Shown here: one piece after another, positions 34,059-41,980 of the stretch | Layout of the letters: every line of letters begins with the position of its first letter | How positions within the stretch are numbered: position 1 is the first letter of the stretch | NCBI RefSeq assembly: GCF_024626525.1 | Contig: NZ_JANJGU010000019.1 | Span: 1 to 61,854 of the forward strand | Direction: 5' to 3' | Length of the DNA: 61,854 nucleotides | From: Lederbergia panacisoli | GTDB lineage: Bacteria > Bacillota > Bacilli > Bacillales > Bacillaceae_C | Notes under the pieces: model-generated | Seen by the model: only the letters and a program-made list of their open reading frames with translations | Told to the model about the DNA's origin: nothing | Databases searched by the model: none | Position numbers and translations under genes: made by a program

Positions 34059-35528
34059 ATGAGAGGACCTGTAAAAACGAATGGGGATCGTTTTACGGAC
34101 AAATTGGGGAGACAAGTGGTGCTTCACGGTGTCAATATGGTTTGTAAAGATAGGTCGCAAAATTATATCGGCTCATGGTCGGAAAAGGATTTTGAGAAAA
34201 TAAAAACATGGGGACTGAACGTCATTAGGTTGGGCGTAATCTGGGATGGAATTGAACCCGAACCAGGCATTTACGATGACGATTATATTGAAAAATTACA
34301 GCAATTGATTCAAATGGCAAATCAATATAATCTTTTCGTTTTCCTGGACATGCACCAAGATTTATTCAGTTCCGAATTTGGAGATGGTGCACCCGCTTGG
34401 GCAACGATAACAGATGGAGAAATGTATGAACCGGGTCATGTATGGAGCGATGCATATTTATTTAATGGAGCTGTACAAAAGGCATTCGATCACTTTTGGA
34501 ACAACACTCCGGGTCCTGATGGCATCGGTATCCAAGACCATTTTATTAAAGCTTGGGGATATCTAGTCGAGAAACTGCATCACGAGCCAAATGTTATTGG
34601 TTATGATTTAATAAATGAGCCGTTTATAGGGAGCCCTGTTCAACAAGTTAATGAGCGAATGTTTAGTACATACGCGCAAATTTATAGTGAACGATACGGT
34701 GAGGTAGATATCGAGCAGTTGTTTAAGGCGTGGAGTGATCCAAGTAATAAACATAATTATTTGAGTTTACTTGAAGATGTTGAGGCATTTAAAAGAGTGG
34801 TAGACTCCCCGACTCACATTTTACAAGCATTTGAGGAAAGTCATCTCTCCTCTCTGTATCGAAAAGTGGCGTCTGCCATACGTGAATCAGATAAAGATGG
34901 AATATTATTTTTGGAGACAAATTACTTTTCCAATTTGGGCACATCAAGTATGATTCTTCCAGTTGAAAATGACTCAACCCAAGCCTATGCTCCTCATGCT
35001 TATGATTTAGTCACTGATACAGAATTAGCTCATACAGCGAATGATCGCAGATTAGAATTAATTTTTGAGCGGCATGAGGAAACTAGAAAAAGATTGAATA
35101 TGCCTATGCTAATTGGTGAATGGGGCGCATTTTATGAAACAGACAATACCGGGCACGTATCTGTGCATATACAAAGATTAATTGAAAAATACTTGTGCAG
35201 CGATACATACTGGGACTATGTTCCGGACATGGATAAAAGCTTATCCTTTTTAGGGGTTCGGCGTGGTTTTCCGAAGGCGGTCGCGGGGCAATTATTGCAA
35301 TACCGTTATGAGCATAGTTTAAATACTTTTCAAATGAAATGGGATGAATCTCCGAATATAGCAGCACCAACCGTTATTTATCTTCCTGATATTCGTAAAT
35401 TGAATATTACTTTAAGTCCTAAAGATAGCACGTTTGAAATTAAGCCAATCGACAATACCTATGCCGGTTACATAGAAGTTCCTCAGACGACTGATGGAAT
35501 TCGCAGCATTACGGTGACGAAAGGATAA
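34059..35528 (+). CDS. GH5 family glycoside hydrolase, endoglycoceramidase-like
   Basis: A 489-residue GH5 enzyme. The barrel begins VLHGVNMVCKDRSQ, then WGLNVIRLGVIWDGIEPEPG and FVFLDMHQDLFSSEFGDGAP, which is characteristic of endoglycoceramidase-type GH5. The acid/base Glu is in GYDLINEPF and the nucleophile Glu in LIGEWGAF. A small C-terminal beta domain covers about residues 410-489. Relatives cleave glycosphingolipids or steryl glucosides. It starts MRGPVKTNG directly, without a signal peptide, so it should be cytosolic, unlike secreted endoglycoceramidases. Ribosome binding site TAGGAGTTGG. Transcribed alone and terminated by a two-way hairpin. Confidence 0.88.
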   Translation: MRGPVKTNGDRFTDKLGRQVVLHGVNMVCKDRSQNYIGSWSEKDFEKIKTWGLNVIRLGVIWDGIEPEPGIYDDDYIEKLQQLIQMANQYNLFVFLDMHQDLFSSEFGDGAPAWATITDGEMYEPGHVWSDAYLFNGAVQKAFDHFWNNTPGPDGIGIQDHFIKAWGYLVEKLHHEPNVIGYDLINEPFIGSPVQQVNERMFSTYAQIYSERYGEVDIEQLFKAWSDPSNKHNYLSLLEDVEAFKRVVDSPTHILQAFEESHLSSLYRKVASAIRESDKDGILFLETNYFSNLGTSSMILPVENDSTQAYAPHAYDLVTDTELAHTANDRRLELIFERHEETRKRLNMPMLIGEWGAFYETDNTGHVSVHIQRLIEKYLCSDTYWDYVPDMDKSLSFLGVRRGFPKAVAGQLLQYRYEHSLNTFQMKWDESPNIAAPTVIYLPDIRKLNITLSPKDSTFEIKPIDNTYAGYIEVPQTTDGIRSITVTKG

Positions 35529-35568
35529 AAAAGACCGGATTTCCGATTTGGAAATCCAGTCTTTTTTT
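35526..35568. terminator. Bidirectional terminator between GH5 and MFS genes
   Basis: Stem AAGAC-C-GGATTTCC (35531-35544) paired with GGAAATCC-A-GTCTT (35550-35563). A-run before and T-run after serve both converging genes. Confidence 0.9.
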
Positions 35569-36751
35569 ACGCAGACAACGTCAATGGTTTTTGACGATTT
35601 TTTAATGCCAAACCACCCATTAGCAAAATTCCTACTCCTACAAGCATGCTTGGAATTATGAAAATTCTTGGGCTGTATCCTTCAACCAAAAACGGTAATG
35701 CATATCCTGCAAGAGACGCCATTTGGAATAAAAATACGTACATACTTGATCCAAATCCAATTTTCGTATGGAACATTCTTTGCACATACCCCATAACGAC
35801 GCCATACAACACAGAAACATAAAATGAATAAAGTGGCTGGACAAGGAAAAAAACGAATAGTGGTGGACTTGTACTATAAACTGTATATGTAACAAGCGCA
35901 AAAAAACTACTTAATAAAATGACCCGCTTACTGCCGAACTTCATCGCCCAATATCCCGCAAACGTCATGAAGAGCAATTCAAATACTGCTTGAACACTCC
36001 ATAAGTACGACATAATTTGTGGTTTTTCAAATAAATCAACGACGACAAGCTGCAAATAAAGTCCTCTTAATGAATCGGCACACCCAAGTAATAAAAGGGC
36101 AAAAAGCATAATGAACGAGAAGGCTTCTCCTTTAGAGACATTTGACTCTACATCAATCGGATCATATTCTTTATAAAGCAATAAGAGAACGAAAAGTAAG
36201 AAATAACCTGCTAAGTTCCCTAGAAGAATCCCTTTAAAACTAGCGATTAAAAATAAGTTTGCACCTAAAAGGAGGCCAACGAAAAATCCAACACTCATCA
36301 TCGCCCGCAGCCATATTTGCGCGATTTCAAAAATAGCGGGAGCAAGCTTCATGAAATGATTTCTTGCCATTGCGAAAAATTGCCCCATAATCAATCCTGA
36401 AGGTGCAATTGCTATAATCATTCCTATAAGTGCTTCAATATATGTATCCGCCCTCATATAGAGGACAAGTCCAAACATACATAACACTAAAGCAAATAGA
36501 GGCAATGGCTTTTTACGTTTCATTTTATCACTAATAAAACCAACCATAATCGTTATGACCATATTCATTAACACGGAAACTGAGAAAATGGAAGCGATCT
36601 GGACTTTAGACAACCCGATTCCTTCACTCATATAAACCGCATTCATCGGGGCTAAAATTCCGGTCCCAATTCCGTATAAAAATAATCCTACTAGCAGATA
36701 CCAAGCCCCTTTAATACTTAAAAACTCTTTAAAGTCCTTGAATATATTCAT
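35567..36751 (-). CDS. MFS transporter, sugar-efflux-like
   Basis: A 394-residue major facilitator with about 12 membrane segments. After the first segment comes YMSEGIGLSKVQIASIFSVS, then GFISDKMKRKKPLPLF, the conserved loop between segments 2 and 3. The pattern resembles the SetA-type sugar efflux and related permeases. The start at 36751 follows GGGAGAAG; the frame runs much further upstream into the next gene but has no site there. It lies downstream of the PHP phosphatase gene, separated by a terminator. Substrate unknown. Confidence 0.85.
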   Translation of the reverse strand: MNIFKDFKEFLSIKGAWYLLVGLFLYGIGTGILAPMNAVYMSEGIGLSKVQIASIFSVSVLMNMVITIMVGFISDKMKRKKPLPLFALVLCMFGLVLYMRADTYIEALIGMIIAIAPSGLIMGQFFAMARNHFMKLAPAIFEIAQIWLRAMMSVGFFVGLLLGANLFLIASFKGILLGNLAGYFLLFVLLLLYKEYDPIDVESNVSKGEAFSFIMLFALLLLGCADSLRGLYLQLVVVDLFEKPQIMSYLWSVQAVFELLFMTFAGYWAMKFGSKRVILLSSFFALVTYTVYSTSPPLFVFFLVQPLYSFYVSVLYGVVMGYVQRMFHTKIGFGSSMYVFLFQMASLAGYALPFLVEGYSPRIFIIPSMLVGVGILLMGGLALKNRQKPLTLSA

Positions 36752-36810
36752 CTTTGCTTCTCCCATTTCCTCATACGAGTATTTTAGTATTATTATATAA
36801 CAGCATAGGA

Positions 36811-36841
36811 AGATAAAAAAGAAGCAGGAAATTCCTGCTTC
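36811..36841 (-). terminator. Terminator of the histidinol-phosphatase gene
   Basis: Stem GAAGCAGG with CCTGCTTC (36821-36841) followed on the minus strand by TTTTTTAT. Confidence 0.88.
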
Positions 36842-36848
36842 AAATTTT

Positions 36849-37640
36849 TTATAAAGTCTGCATAAATCTTTTTCTCTCCCGAAACGTTGCCCACTCACGA
36901 AAACCTAATTCTTTTAAATGTTCTTTGACTTGCTCAAAATGATTGCCGACCTCTTCTGGTTTATGAGCATCTGAGCCAAACGTTACTTTAACACCATGGT
37001 ATAGAGCTCTTTCTAGGAAGTCTGCACCGGGGGCCCAATTTTCATCAGATGAGTTGATTTCAATGGCAACATCATTTTCGGCAATTTTCTTCAAAGTAAA
37101 ATCCGTAGCCTCAGTCTTTACATCGGTATATCCTGAATAATACCTTTTTAATGCATCTACATGACCTAAAATATCATACATTCCGCTTTCGGCAGATTGT
37201 GAAATATAGTCATAGTATTTTTCTTTCACTTTAACCTTTTCCTTTGATGTTAGACCATCCCAGTATTTCCCGTCATAAATGCTTATTCCGTGATACCTAT
37301 GCACGGAGCCAATAATATAATCAAACGGATATGAATGGATTACTTTTCTATATAGGTCTAAATGGTCTGGAATAAAATCGGCTTCGATACCTAAAAGAAC
37401 CTCAATTTTCCCTGCGAATTCCTTTTTTAAATCAAGAACTTCCTGCACGTAAATCGGAAAGTCACTTTTCGCCATCGTACCGCCAGGGGAAGGATGATCC
37501 TCATCTTTAGCAAATAAAGGTGTATGGTCCGATATCCCAATACTCTGTAAACCATTATCAATAGCTGCAATAATATATTCCCGAACAGAACCTGTTGCAT
37601 GACCACAACGTTCATGGTGCGTGTGAAAATCAAATTTCAT
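36849..37640 (-). CDS. PHP-domain histidinol-phosphatase (HisJ/HisK family)
   Basis: A 263-residue metal-dependent phosphoesterase, cytosolic. Motifs are FDFHTHHERCGHA (metal His), SIGISDHTPLF, LGIEADFIPDH, YIIGSVHRYHG, DILGHVDALKRY, IEINSSDEN and FGSDAHKPEEVG, the full PHP metal set. The annotated role is hydrolysis of histidinol phosphate in histidine synthesis, but no his genes are nearby and the family also contains other sugar-phosphate phosphatases. It follows the binding-protein gene by 18 bp, so it probably belongs to the same transcript. ATG at 37640 follows GGAGGT. Confidence 0.88.
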   Translation of the reverse strand: MKFDFHTHHERCGHATGSVREYIIAAIDNGLQSIGISDHTPLFAKDEDHPSPGGTMAKSDFPIYVQEVLDLKKEFAGKIEVLLGIEADFIPDHLDLYRKVIHSYPFDYIIGSVHRYHGISIYDGKYWDGLTSKEKVKVKEKYYDYISQSAESGMYDILGHVDALKRYYSGYTDVKTEATDFTLKKIAENDVAIEINSSDENWAPGADFLERALYHGVKVTFGSDAHKPEEVGNHFEQVKEHLKELGFREWATFRERKRFMQTL

Positions 37641-37658
37641 AGTGACCTCCATGATAAA

Positions 37659-39098
37659 TTAATCTAAATCGAGTGATCGAAGATGCCCTTCAGTTTTCTT
37701 TAATCCATCCTCAACACTATCTTTTCCACTAAAAACAGAAGACATTGTTTGATTAACCGCTTCAATAATTGCATTGAATTTTACAATAAGATGATTTTCC
37801 GCTTCTCTGCCGTGTTTCATTGATCCTTCATGTACTTGTCTAAATTCATCAACATCCATGCCGATTAACTCCGCTTGTTCTTCATACCATATTTCGAAAA
37901 GGGTTGAATCTGCAGGTGTTCTTCCTACTTCAGACATATATTTGTAGGCAGGACCCACCCCATTTTCAGGATCAGCCAAATGCTTCACGAACTTCCAAGC
38001 TGCTTCAGGATGCTTACTAGCTTCTGAAATACTCCAAGGGTCAACGTAAAGAGGAACCTTTCTTCCCTCATGATAAGGAACAGCCGCAATCCCCCAGTTA
38101 AATTCAGCCTCCCTGAAAGAACCCAAGCCCCAGCCACCTGTAATTGTCATAGCAACCTTTCCAGTCATAAATGGATCGCCAAGTTGAGAAATGGCATCTA
38201 ATGTTGACTGATTTGGAGAAACTTTATATTTATTAATGAGGTCGACATTATATTGAAGTGCATCTATATTTTCTTGTTTGAATAAATCAGGTTCTCCCAT
38301 CTTTCCAGTCGTGTAAGCCTCTGGTTTAAAGAAATCACCCCCAAATGCCCAAGCCATCGCTGTTGGAGAAAGTGAATTGGAAAAACCAAAAACTTGATTT
38401 TTACGATCACCAACATCATGAGTTAACTGTTGTGCAACTTCCAGCATCTTATCAAAATCCCATGAAGTATCATCCCAATCCGTCGTTGGATAAGGAATAC
38501 CAGCTGCATCAAATAAATCCTTATTAAAATATAAATAGGTGGCATTACTTACTAATGGGACGCCGTAATATTTGCCATTCACATTATAAATATTTAGCAA
38601 ATCTTTGTTCATTGTCTCAAGCTCCGATGCTTCTTCTCCAATGAAAGGAGTCAAATCTTTTAGAGCTCCCATTTGCATATATGTTGCAAATCCACTTTCC
38701 GCTTGGTTCGGATTCCAAACATCGGGGGGATTGCCGCTTGAGATCATTGTAATTAATTTTTGGTCAAATGCCTCATATGGATAATTTTCTATTTTCACTT
38801 GAATATCCGGATTTTTTTGTTCAAAGGAGGCTACAACTTCCTTTTGCCATTTTTCTTTTACAGGGTCAGATGCCATCGTCCAAACAATTTCAACTAGTTC
38901 TGTTTTATTTTCATTGTTATTTGTGTTTTCATTTTCACTTTTGTTTTCATTTTCATTTGTGTCTTCACTTTTATTTTCGCTGTCATTCCTGTTCCCTTCA
39001 GTTTTACTGCTATTTCCACAGCCAGATAACATTAATGCGCTGAGCAATAGTAAAATTAAAGGCAATAAAAATGCTTTCTTTTTTAAAATACCATCCAT
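37659..39098 (-). CDS. Orphan sugar ABC transporter substrate-binding lipoprotein
   Basis: A 479-residue extracellular lipoprotein. A signal peptide with lipobox MLSGCGN (Cys near 27) is followed by a low-complexity linker of Asn, Glu and Lys repeats (about residues 38-65), then a family 1 binding fold (VEIVWTMASDPVKEKWQ, VWNPNQAESGFATYMQMG, YFNKDLFDAAGIPYP). No permeases or ATPase are adjacent, so it must work with components encoded elsewhere or act as a sensor. The divergent AraC regulator probably controls it through the inverted repeat between them. Confidence 0.9.
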   Translation of the reverse strand: MDGILKKKAFLLPLILLLLSALMLSGCGNSSKTEGNRNDSENKSEDTNENENKSENENTNNNENKTELVEIVWTMASDPVKEKWQKEVVASFEQKNPDIQVKIENYPYEAFDQKLITMISSGNPPDVWNPNQAESGFATYMQMGALKDLTPFIGEEASELETMNKDLLNIYNVNGKYYGVPLVSNATYLYFNKDLFDAAGIPYPTTDWDDTSWDFDKMLEVAQQLTHDVGDRKNQVFGFSNSLSPTAMAWAFGGDFFKPEAYTTGKMGEPDLFKQENIDALQYNVDLINKYKVSPNQSTLDAISQLGDPFMTGKVAMTITGGWGLGSFREAEFNWGIAAVPYHEGRKVPLYVDPWSISEASKHPEAAWKFVKHLADPENGVGPAYKYMSEVGRTPADSTLFEIWYEEQAELIGMDVDEFRQVHEGSMKHGREAENHLIVKFNAIIEAVNQTMSSVFSGKDSVEDGLKKTEGHLRSLDLD

Positions 39099-39190
39099 CC
39101 AATATCCGCCCCCCGTGTTAGATTGATGAAAATCCTGTAAAAAAAGATACTTCCCTTTTCATCTCTCCCTCTTATTAAGATTGTTTGCAA

Positions 39191-39227
39191 GTATAGAATA
39201 TCATTATGGTAGAATGGTATTCTATAC
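39191..39227. promoter_or_regulatory. Operator candidate between the binding-protein and AraC genes
   Basis: Perfect 10-bp inverted repeat GTATAGAATA (39191-39200) and TATTCTATAC (39218-39227) with a 17-bp spacer, placed between the two divergent genes. Further partial copies (TAGAAT, ATTCTATTATT) flank it. It is a likely binding site for the AraC-type protein. Confidence 0.65.
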
Positions 39228-39289
39228 ATATATTCTTTTTCTTCTGACTGTTCTACATATTCTATTATTAGTTTTATGGGGGGACTGAT

Positions 39290-40126
39290 TTGGAAACAAA
39301 TTTTTATAAAGCTACTCCTCTTGATATTAGTCGAGAAAAAAAGATTCATACTACGATGCCAGATCGTCATTATCACGACGGATACGAGATTTTGTATCTC
39401 GTTTCGGGAAATGTTTATTATTTTATTGAAGACAAAACCTATCATGTATCTAATGGGACACTGCTTATCATAAATAAAAATGATATACATAAGCTGGTAA
39501 ATTCAAGCGGTACAACATTTGAAAGGGTCACGCTACTTTTTAAAAATGAATTCATCGAAAATATTTTAAATTCAGGTTGGGAATATGATGTGTTCTCAAT
39601 TTTTACTTCCGGACGAAATATCGTAAGATTGGACGTCAATGAACAGAATGTTATCGAAAATTTATTTGATAAAATGGTCCGTGAATTTAATGTTCAACCC
39701 GCTGGGTATAAGGATAGTTTAAAAATATTACTTCTCGAGGTCCTTATATTTATTAAAAGAATTGTCGATTCTAAACATATCCATGATGATGTTGAAACAA
39801 CCTTCACCCACAAAAAGGTTTTTGAAATGGTTGATTTTATCAATCAACATTACGACCAAAGATTGACTGTTGAAGAAATCTCAAGAAAATTTTATATTAG
39901 CTCTTCTTATTTTTATAAAGTATTTAAAGAAAACACCGGTTTTACATTCATTGAGTATCTTAATAATGTTCGAGTAAAAGAGGCCATTTCACTATTAAAA
40001 GAGAATCATTATAAGGTTGGAGAAGTTGGGGAAAAAGTTGGATTTGAAAGCACTACCCATTTCGGTCGTGTTTTTAAAGGAATTACTGGATGCTCACCTA
40101 TAAAATATCGCAACATTCATTTTTGA
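39290..40126 (+). CDS. AraC family transcriptional regulator with cupin sensor domain
   Basis: A 278-residue regulator. The N-terminal cupin (residues about 15-100: MPDRHYHDGYEILYLVSGNV) is likely to bind a sugar. The C-terminal double helix-turn-helix (about 175-275) includes LTVEEISRKFYISSSYFYKV and the signature region VGFESTTHFGRVFKGITGCSP. The start is TTG at 39290, seven bases after GGGGGG. It is divergent from the sugar-binding lipoprotein and shares its control region; it most likely activates that gene. Confidence 0.92.
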   Translation: METNFYKATPLDISREKKIHTTMPDRHYHDGYEILYLVSGNVYYFIEDKTYHVSNGTLLIINKNDIHKLVNSSGTTFERVTLLFKNEFIENILNSGWEYDVFSIFTSGRNIVRLDVNEQNVIENLFDKMVREFNVQPAGYKDSLKILLLEVLIFIKRIVDSKHIHDDVETTFTHKKVFEMVDFINQHYDQRLTVEEISRKFYISSSYFYKVFKENTGFTFIEYLNNVRVKEAISLLKENHYKVGEVGEKVGFESTTHFGRVFKGITGCSPIKYRNIHF

Positions 40127-40130
40127 AAAT

Positions 40131-40158
40131 CTGATCGTTATTGGCGATCGGTTTTTTT
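40131..40158 (+). terminator. Terminator of the AraC regulator gene
   Basis: Stem GATCG/CGATC with 7-nt loop followed by GGTTTTTTT. Confidence 0.75.
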
Positions 40159-40216
40159 GTTGGTTGTTATTTTTCTTTTCGTCATTATGATTCGTTCAAT
40201 GTGAGTGTTTCCGATG

Positions 40217-40244
40217 AACAGCCACTAATTCAGCACATATGATA
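40217..40244 (+). promoter_or_regulatory. Sigma-K-like sporulation promoter
   Basis: CATATGATA (40236-40244) fits the sigma-K -10 pattern CATANNNTA, and AAC (40217-40219) sits 16 bp before it, as the sigma-K -35 requires. It lies 28 bp before the start of the Tyr-rich protein gene. Such short motifs can occur by chance. Confidence 0.4.
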
Positions 40245-40272
40245 TAAGGCGTATGAGGAGAGGAGGGATAAC

Positions 40273-40683
40273 TTGTATACTCCTAATTTTTATTACTATC
40301 CATATGGTTACTCATACAGGGGAGTCTTCGCCTTACATCATTTTCCACGGGCGTATTGCGCTGTTCCGCAATCCACAATACAGCGGCAAATGTTTCCATC
40401 CATTAATACTAAAAAGTTTGTTCAGTCGACCGAAAAATATCGAGCGCTCGTGAATGAAGCGAATAAAATAATAAATAAAATAAGCACCACCCCAAATTTA
40501 GCACACGACCTTATGGATGCTGCTCAAAAATCCAACCAAAGTAAAGTAGATCAATTAATACAATCCACCGGCATCACCGTCAAAGCCAAAAATCATTTTA
40601 CCCCGGATGGTCTCGTTATTGAGTTATCAAATGCTATTGATTCCGGTGATTGCTGCACATTAAAGTTGGCATTAAGGTGGTGA
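40273..40683 (+). CDS. Tyr-rich N-terminus protein, putative spore coat-associated
   Basis: A 136-residue protein, family not firmly recognised. The first 20 residues are Tyr-rich (MYTPNFYYYPYGYSYRG), like several Bacillus spore-coat proteins. The rest is helical, with a C-terminal DSGDCCTLKLALRW. The start is TTG at 40273 with a strong GGAGAGGAGGG upstream. A sigma-K-like promoter lies just before it, supporting expression late in the mother cell. No signal peptide or membrane segment. The coat assignment is inference. Confidence 0.65.
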   Translation: MYTPNFYYYPYGYSYRGVFALHHFPRAYCAVPQSTIQRQMFPSINTKKFVQSTEKYRALVNEANKIINKISTTPNLAHDLMDAAQKSNQSKVDQLIQSTGITVKAKNHFTPDGLVIELSNAIDSGDCCTLKLALRW

Positions 40684-40687
40684 AAAG

Positions 40688-40892
40688 AAAAGCGGAAGTT
40701 CCTGTCCATCGACGTACGGCCCACAGGATGTGGGTCCGTCGACGAAGACATAAGGACGTGGCGTTATTAGTCGACGTTCCTTTTTCGCCCCAAGACTTGC
40801 GATAAAGGAAACACGACGAGGGACGAGTCTGGCTTCCTACGCAAGCGCAAAGGACAGGAAGTTTGCTAGTCGACGGCTGCTTGCGCTAGACA
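40688..40892. repeat. Interspersed GC-richer repeat, about 205 bp
   Basis: Begins AAAAGCGGAAG and ends GCTTGCGCTAGACA. Contains a hairpin (ACGGCCCACA with TGTGGGTCCGT), several CGACG blocks and no open frame. Composition is clearly GC-richer than the flanks. Wording such as GACGTACGGCCCACAGGA is typical of dispersed Bacillus repeats. A 26-bp miniature with the same two ends lies at 46702-46727. Confidence 0.7.
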
Positions 40893-40901
40893 TTAGATGA
40901 A

Positions 40902-40940
40902 ATAAGGATACCCGCATGAGGAATCCTTATCTTTTTTTTA
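40902..40940 (+). terminator. Rho-independent terminator
   Basis: Stem ATAAGGAT (40902-40909) with ATCCTTAT (40923-40930) followed by CTTTTTTTTATTTT. It points rightward and probably ends plus-strand transcription through the repeat. Confidence 0.75.
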
Positions 40941-40942
40941 TT

Positions 40943-41254
40943 TTAAAATGTTGGTAAATTATCTAAATTGTTTTCTTTAATTCCATCAGGTTCACTGCGG
41001 ATAATATCTCTTCCGTATTTATGAAATACGTCAATATGGGCAATCTTCCCAGCCTTCGCTTCATCAAGTGCTGTTACATAATCTAATTCACGGCCAGATT
41101 GGGTTTTAAAGGCAATAATATCCCCATCATCGTTTTTTCTGACAGCTACTATTTGCTCTTTTCCTTCATGGTCTGCGTGGCTCCCATCTATTGCCTGCTG
41201 TTCGCTTTGTTCCCGATATTCATTATAGATTTTTTCAAAATCTTTTTCTTCCAA
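40943..41254 (-). CDS. DUF3892 domain protein
   Basis: A 103-residue cytosolic protein. The C-terminal half carries the DUF3892 pattern: IVAVRKNDDGDIIAFKTQSG, then AHIDVFHKYGRDIIRSEPDG and the terminal NNLDNLPTF. The likely start is TTG at 41254, eight bases after GGGAGG. An ATG at 41287 touches the stop of the upstream methyltransferase gene but lacks a ribosome binding site. Function unknown. Confidence 0.82.
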   Translation of the reverse strand: MEEKDFEKIYNEYREQSEQQAIDGSHADHEGKEQIVAVRKNDDGDIIAFKTQSGRELDYVTALDEAKAGKIAHIDVFHKYGRDIIRSEPDGIKENNLDNLPTF

Positions 41255-41287
41255 CTTTAACACCTCCCACAGACTATGTTCTGCCAT

Positions 41288-41908
41288 CTAGGAGTGTTTT
41301 ATGTAGTTTAAACTATAGATCAAAAATTTCTCGTTTGGATTATAGCGATAAAGACTTGGAATGATAACTTCATTTTTCAACTCAAATGGAGTGTGATTTT
41401 CTAAATAAAATATATAGTCCTCGGAGCTGTAATATAGAATTAAATCCACTTCCCTTTCACTCTTTTCAACAGAGCGAAGAATATTACCGACCACTTTCAT
41501 AAAAATTTGAATCGTAAATGGGTTAAAAAAATAAAAGCGATTGTCCTGTGGATGAATCTCATAATTTTCCGCAAGGCACCATTGGAAATGAATTTTGTCA
41601 TTTCCCGATCGATGTTTCTTTAAAAATCGCTTTTTATTCTCTACAGCTTCTAGATACAACTCCTCATTCATTTCAATTCCCGTAACTGATGATTTAAATA
41701 AATGATGAATAAAAAAAAGCAAACGTCCCTTTCCACACCCAAAATCAACGACACGATCGCTGTTCTTTAGCTCATATTCATTAAAAAAAATTTCTAAGCC
41801 ACTATAAGGAGTTGGCTCATATCGATGGTAATGCAAAGACTGATTAAAGCCCATCTGTTCCCCATCGGTTTTAATATTTAGTAATGCATCATAATATTTT
41901 TCATTCAC
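41288..41908 (-). CDS. SAM-dependent methyltransferase, class I
   Basis: A 206-residue Rossmann methyltransferase. Motif I is VVDFGCGKGRLLFF, motif II is VTGIEMNEELY, and FYFFNPFTIQIF appears at the position of motif IV. The substrate is unknown. The start is GTG at 41908 after AGAGGA; extending further would overlap the divergent MscS upstream region. It shares a transcript with the DUF3892 gene. Confidence 0.85.
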   Translation of the reverse strand: MNEKYYDALLNIKTDGEQMGFNQSLHYHRYEPTPYSGLEIFFNEYELKNSDRVVDFGCGKGRLLFFIHHLFKSSVTGIEMNEELYLEAVENKKRFLKKHRSGNDKIHFQWCLAENYEIHPQDNRFYFFNPFTIQIFMKVVGNILRSVEKSEREVDLILYYSSEDYIFYLENHTPFELKNEVIIPSLYRYNPNEKFLIYSLNYIKHS

Positions 41909-41980
41909 GTTAGGAGGTCCTCTCTTTTGTTTGTTTTTGAGGTGAAAAGGGTACATCTTGGTAACAAGGGGGATTCTTGC

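Noticed and set aside
36752-36898. Extended N-terminus of the MFS transporter running into the phosphatase gene
   Set aside because: It crosses a terminator and has no ribosome binding site; GGGAGAAG before ATG 36751 fits better.
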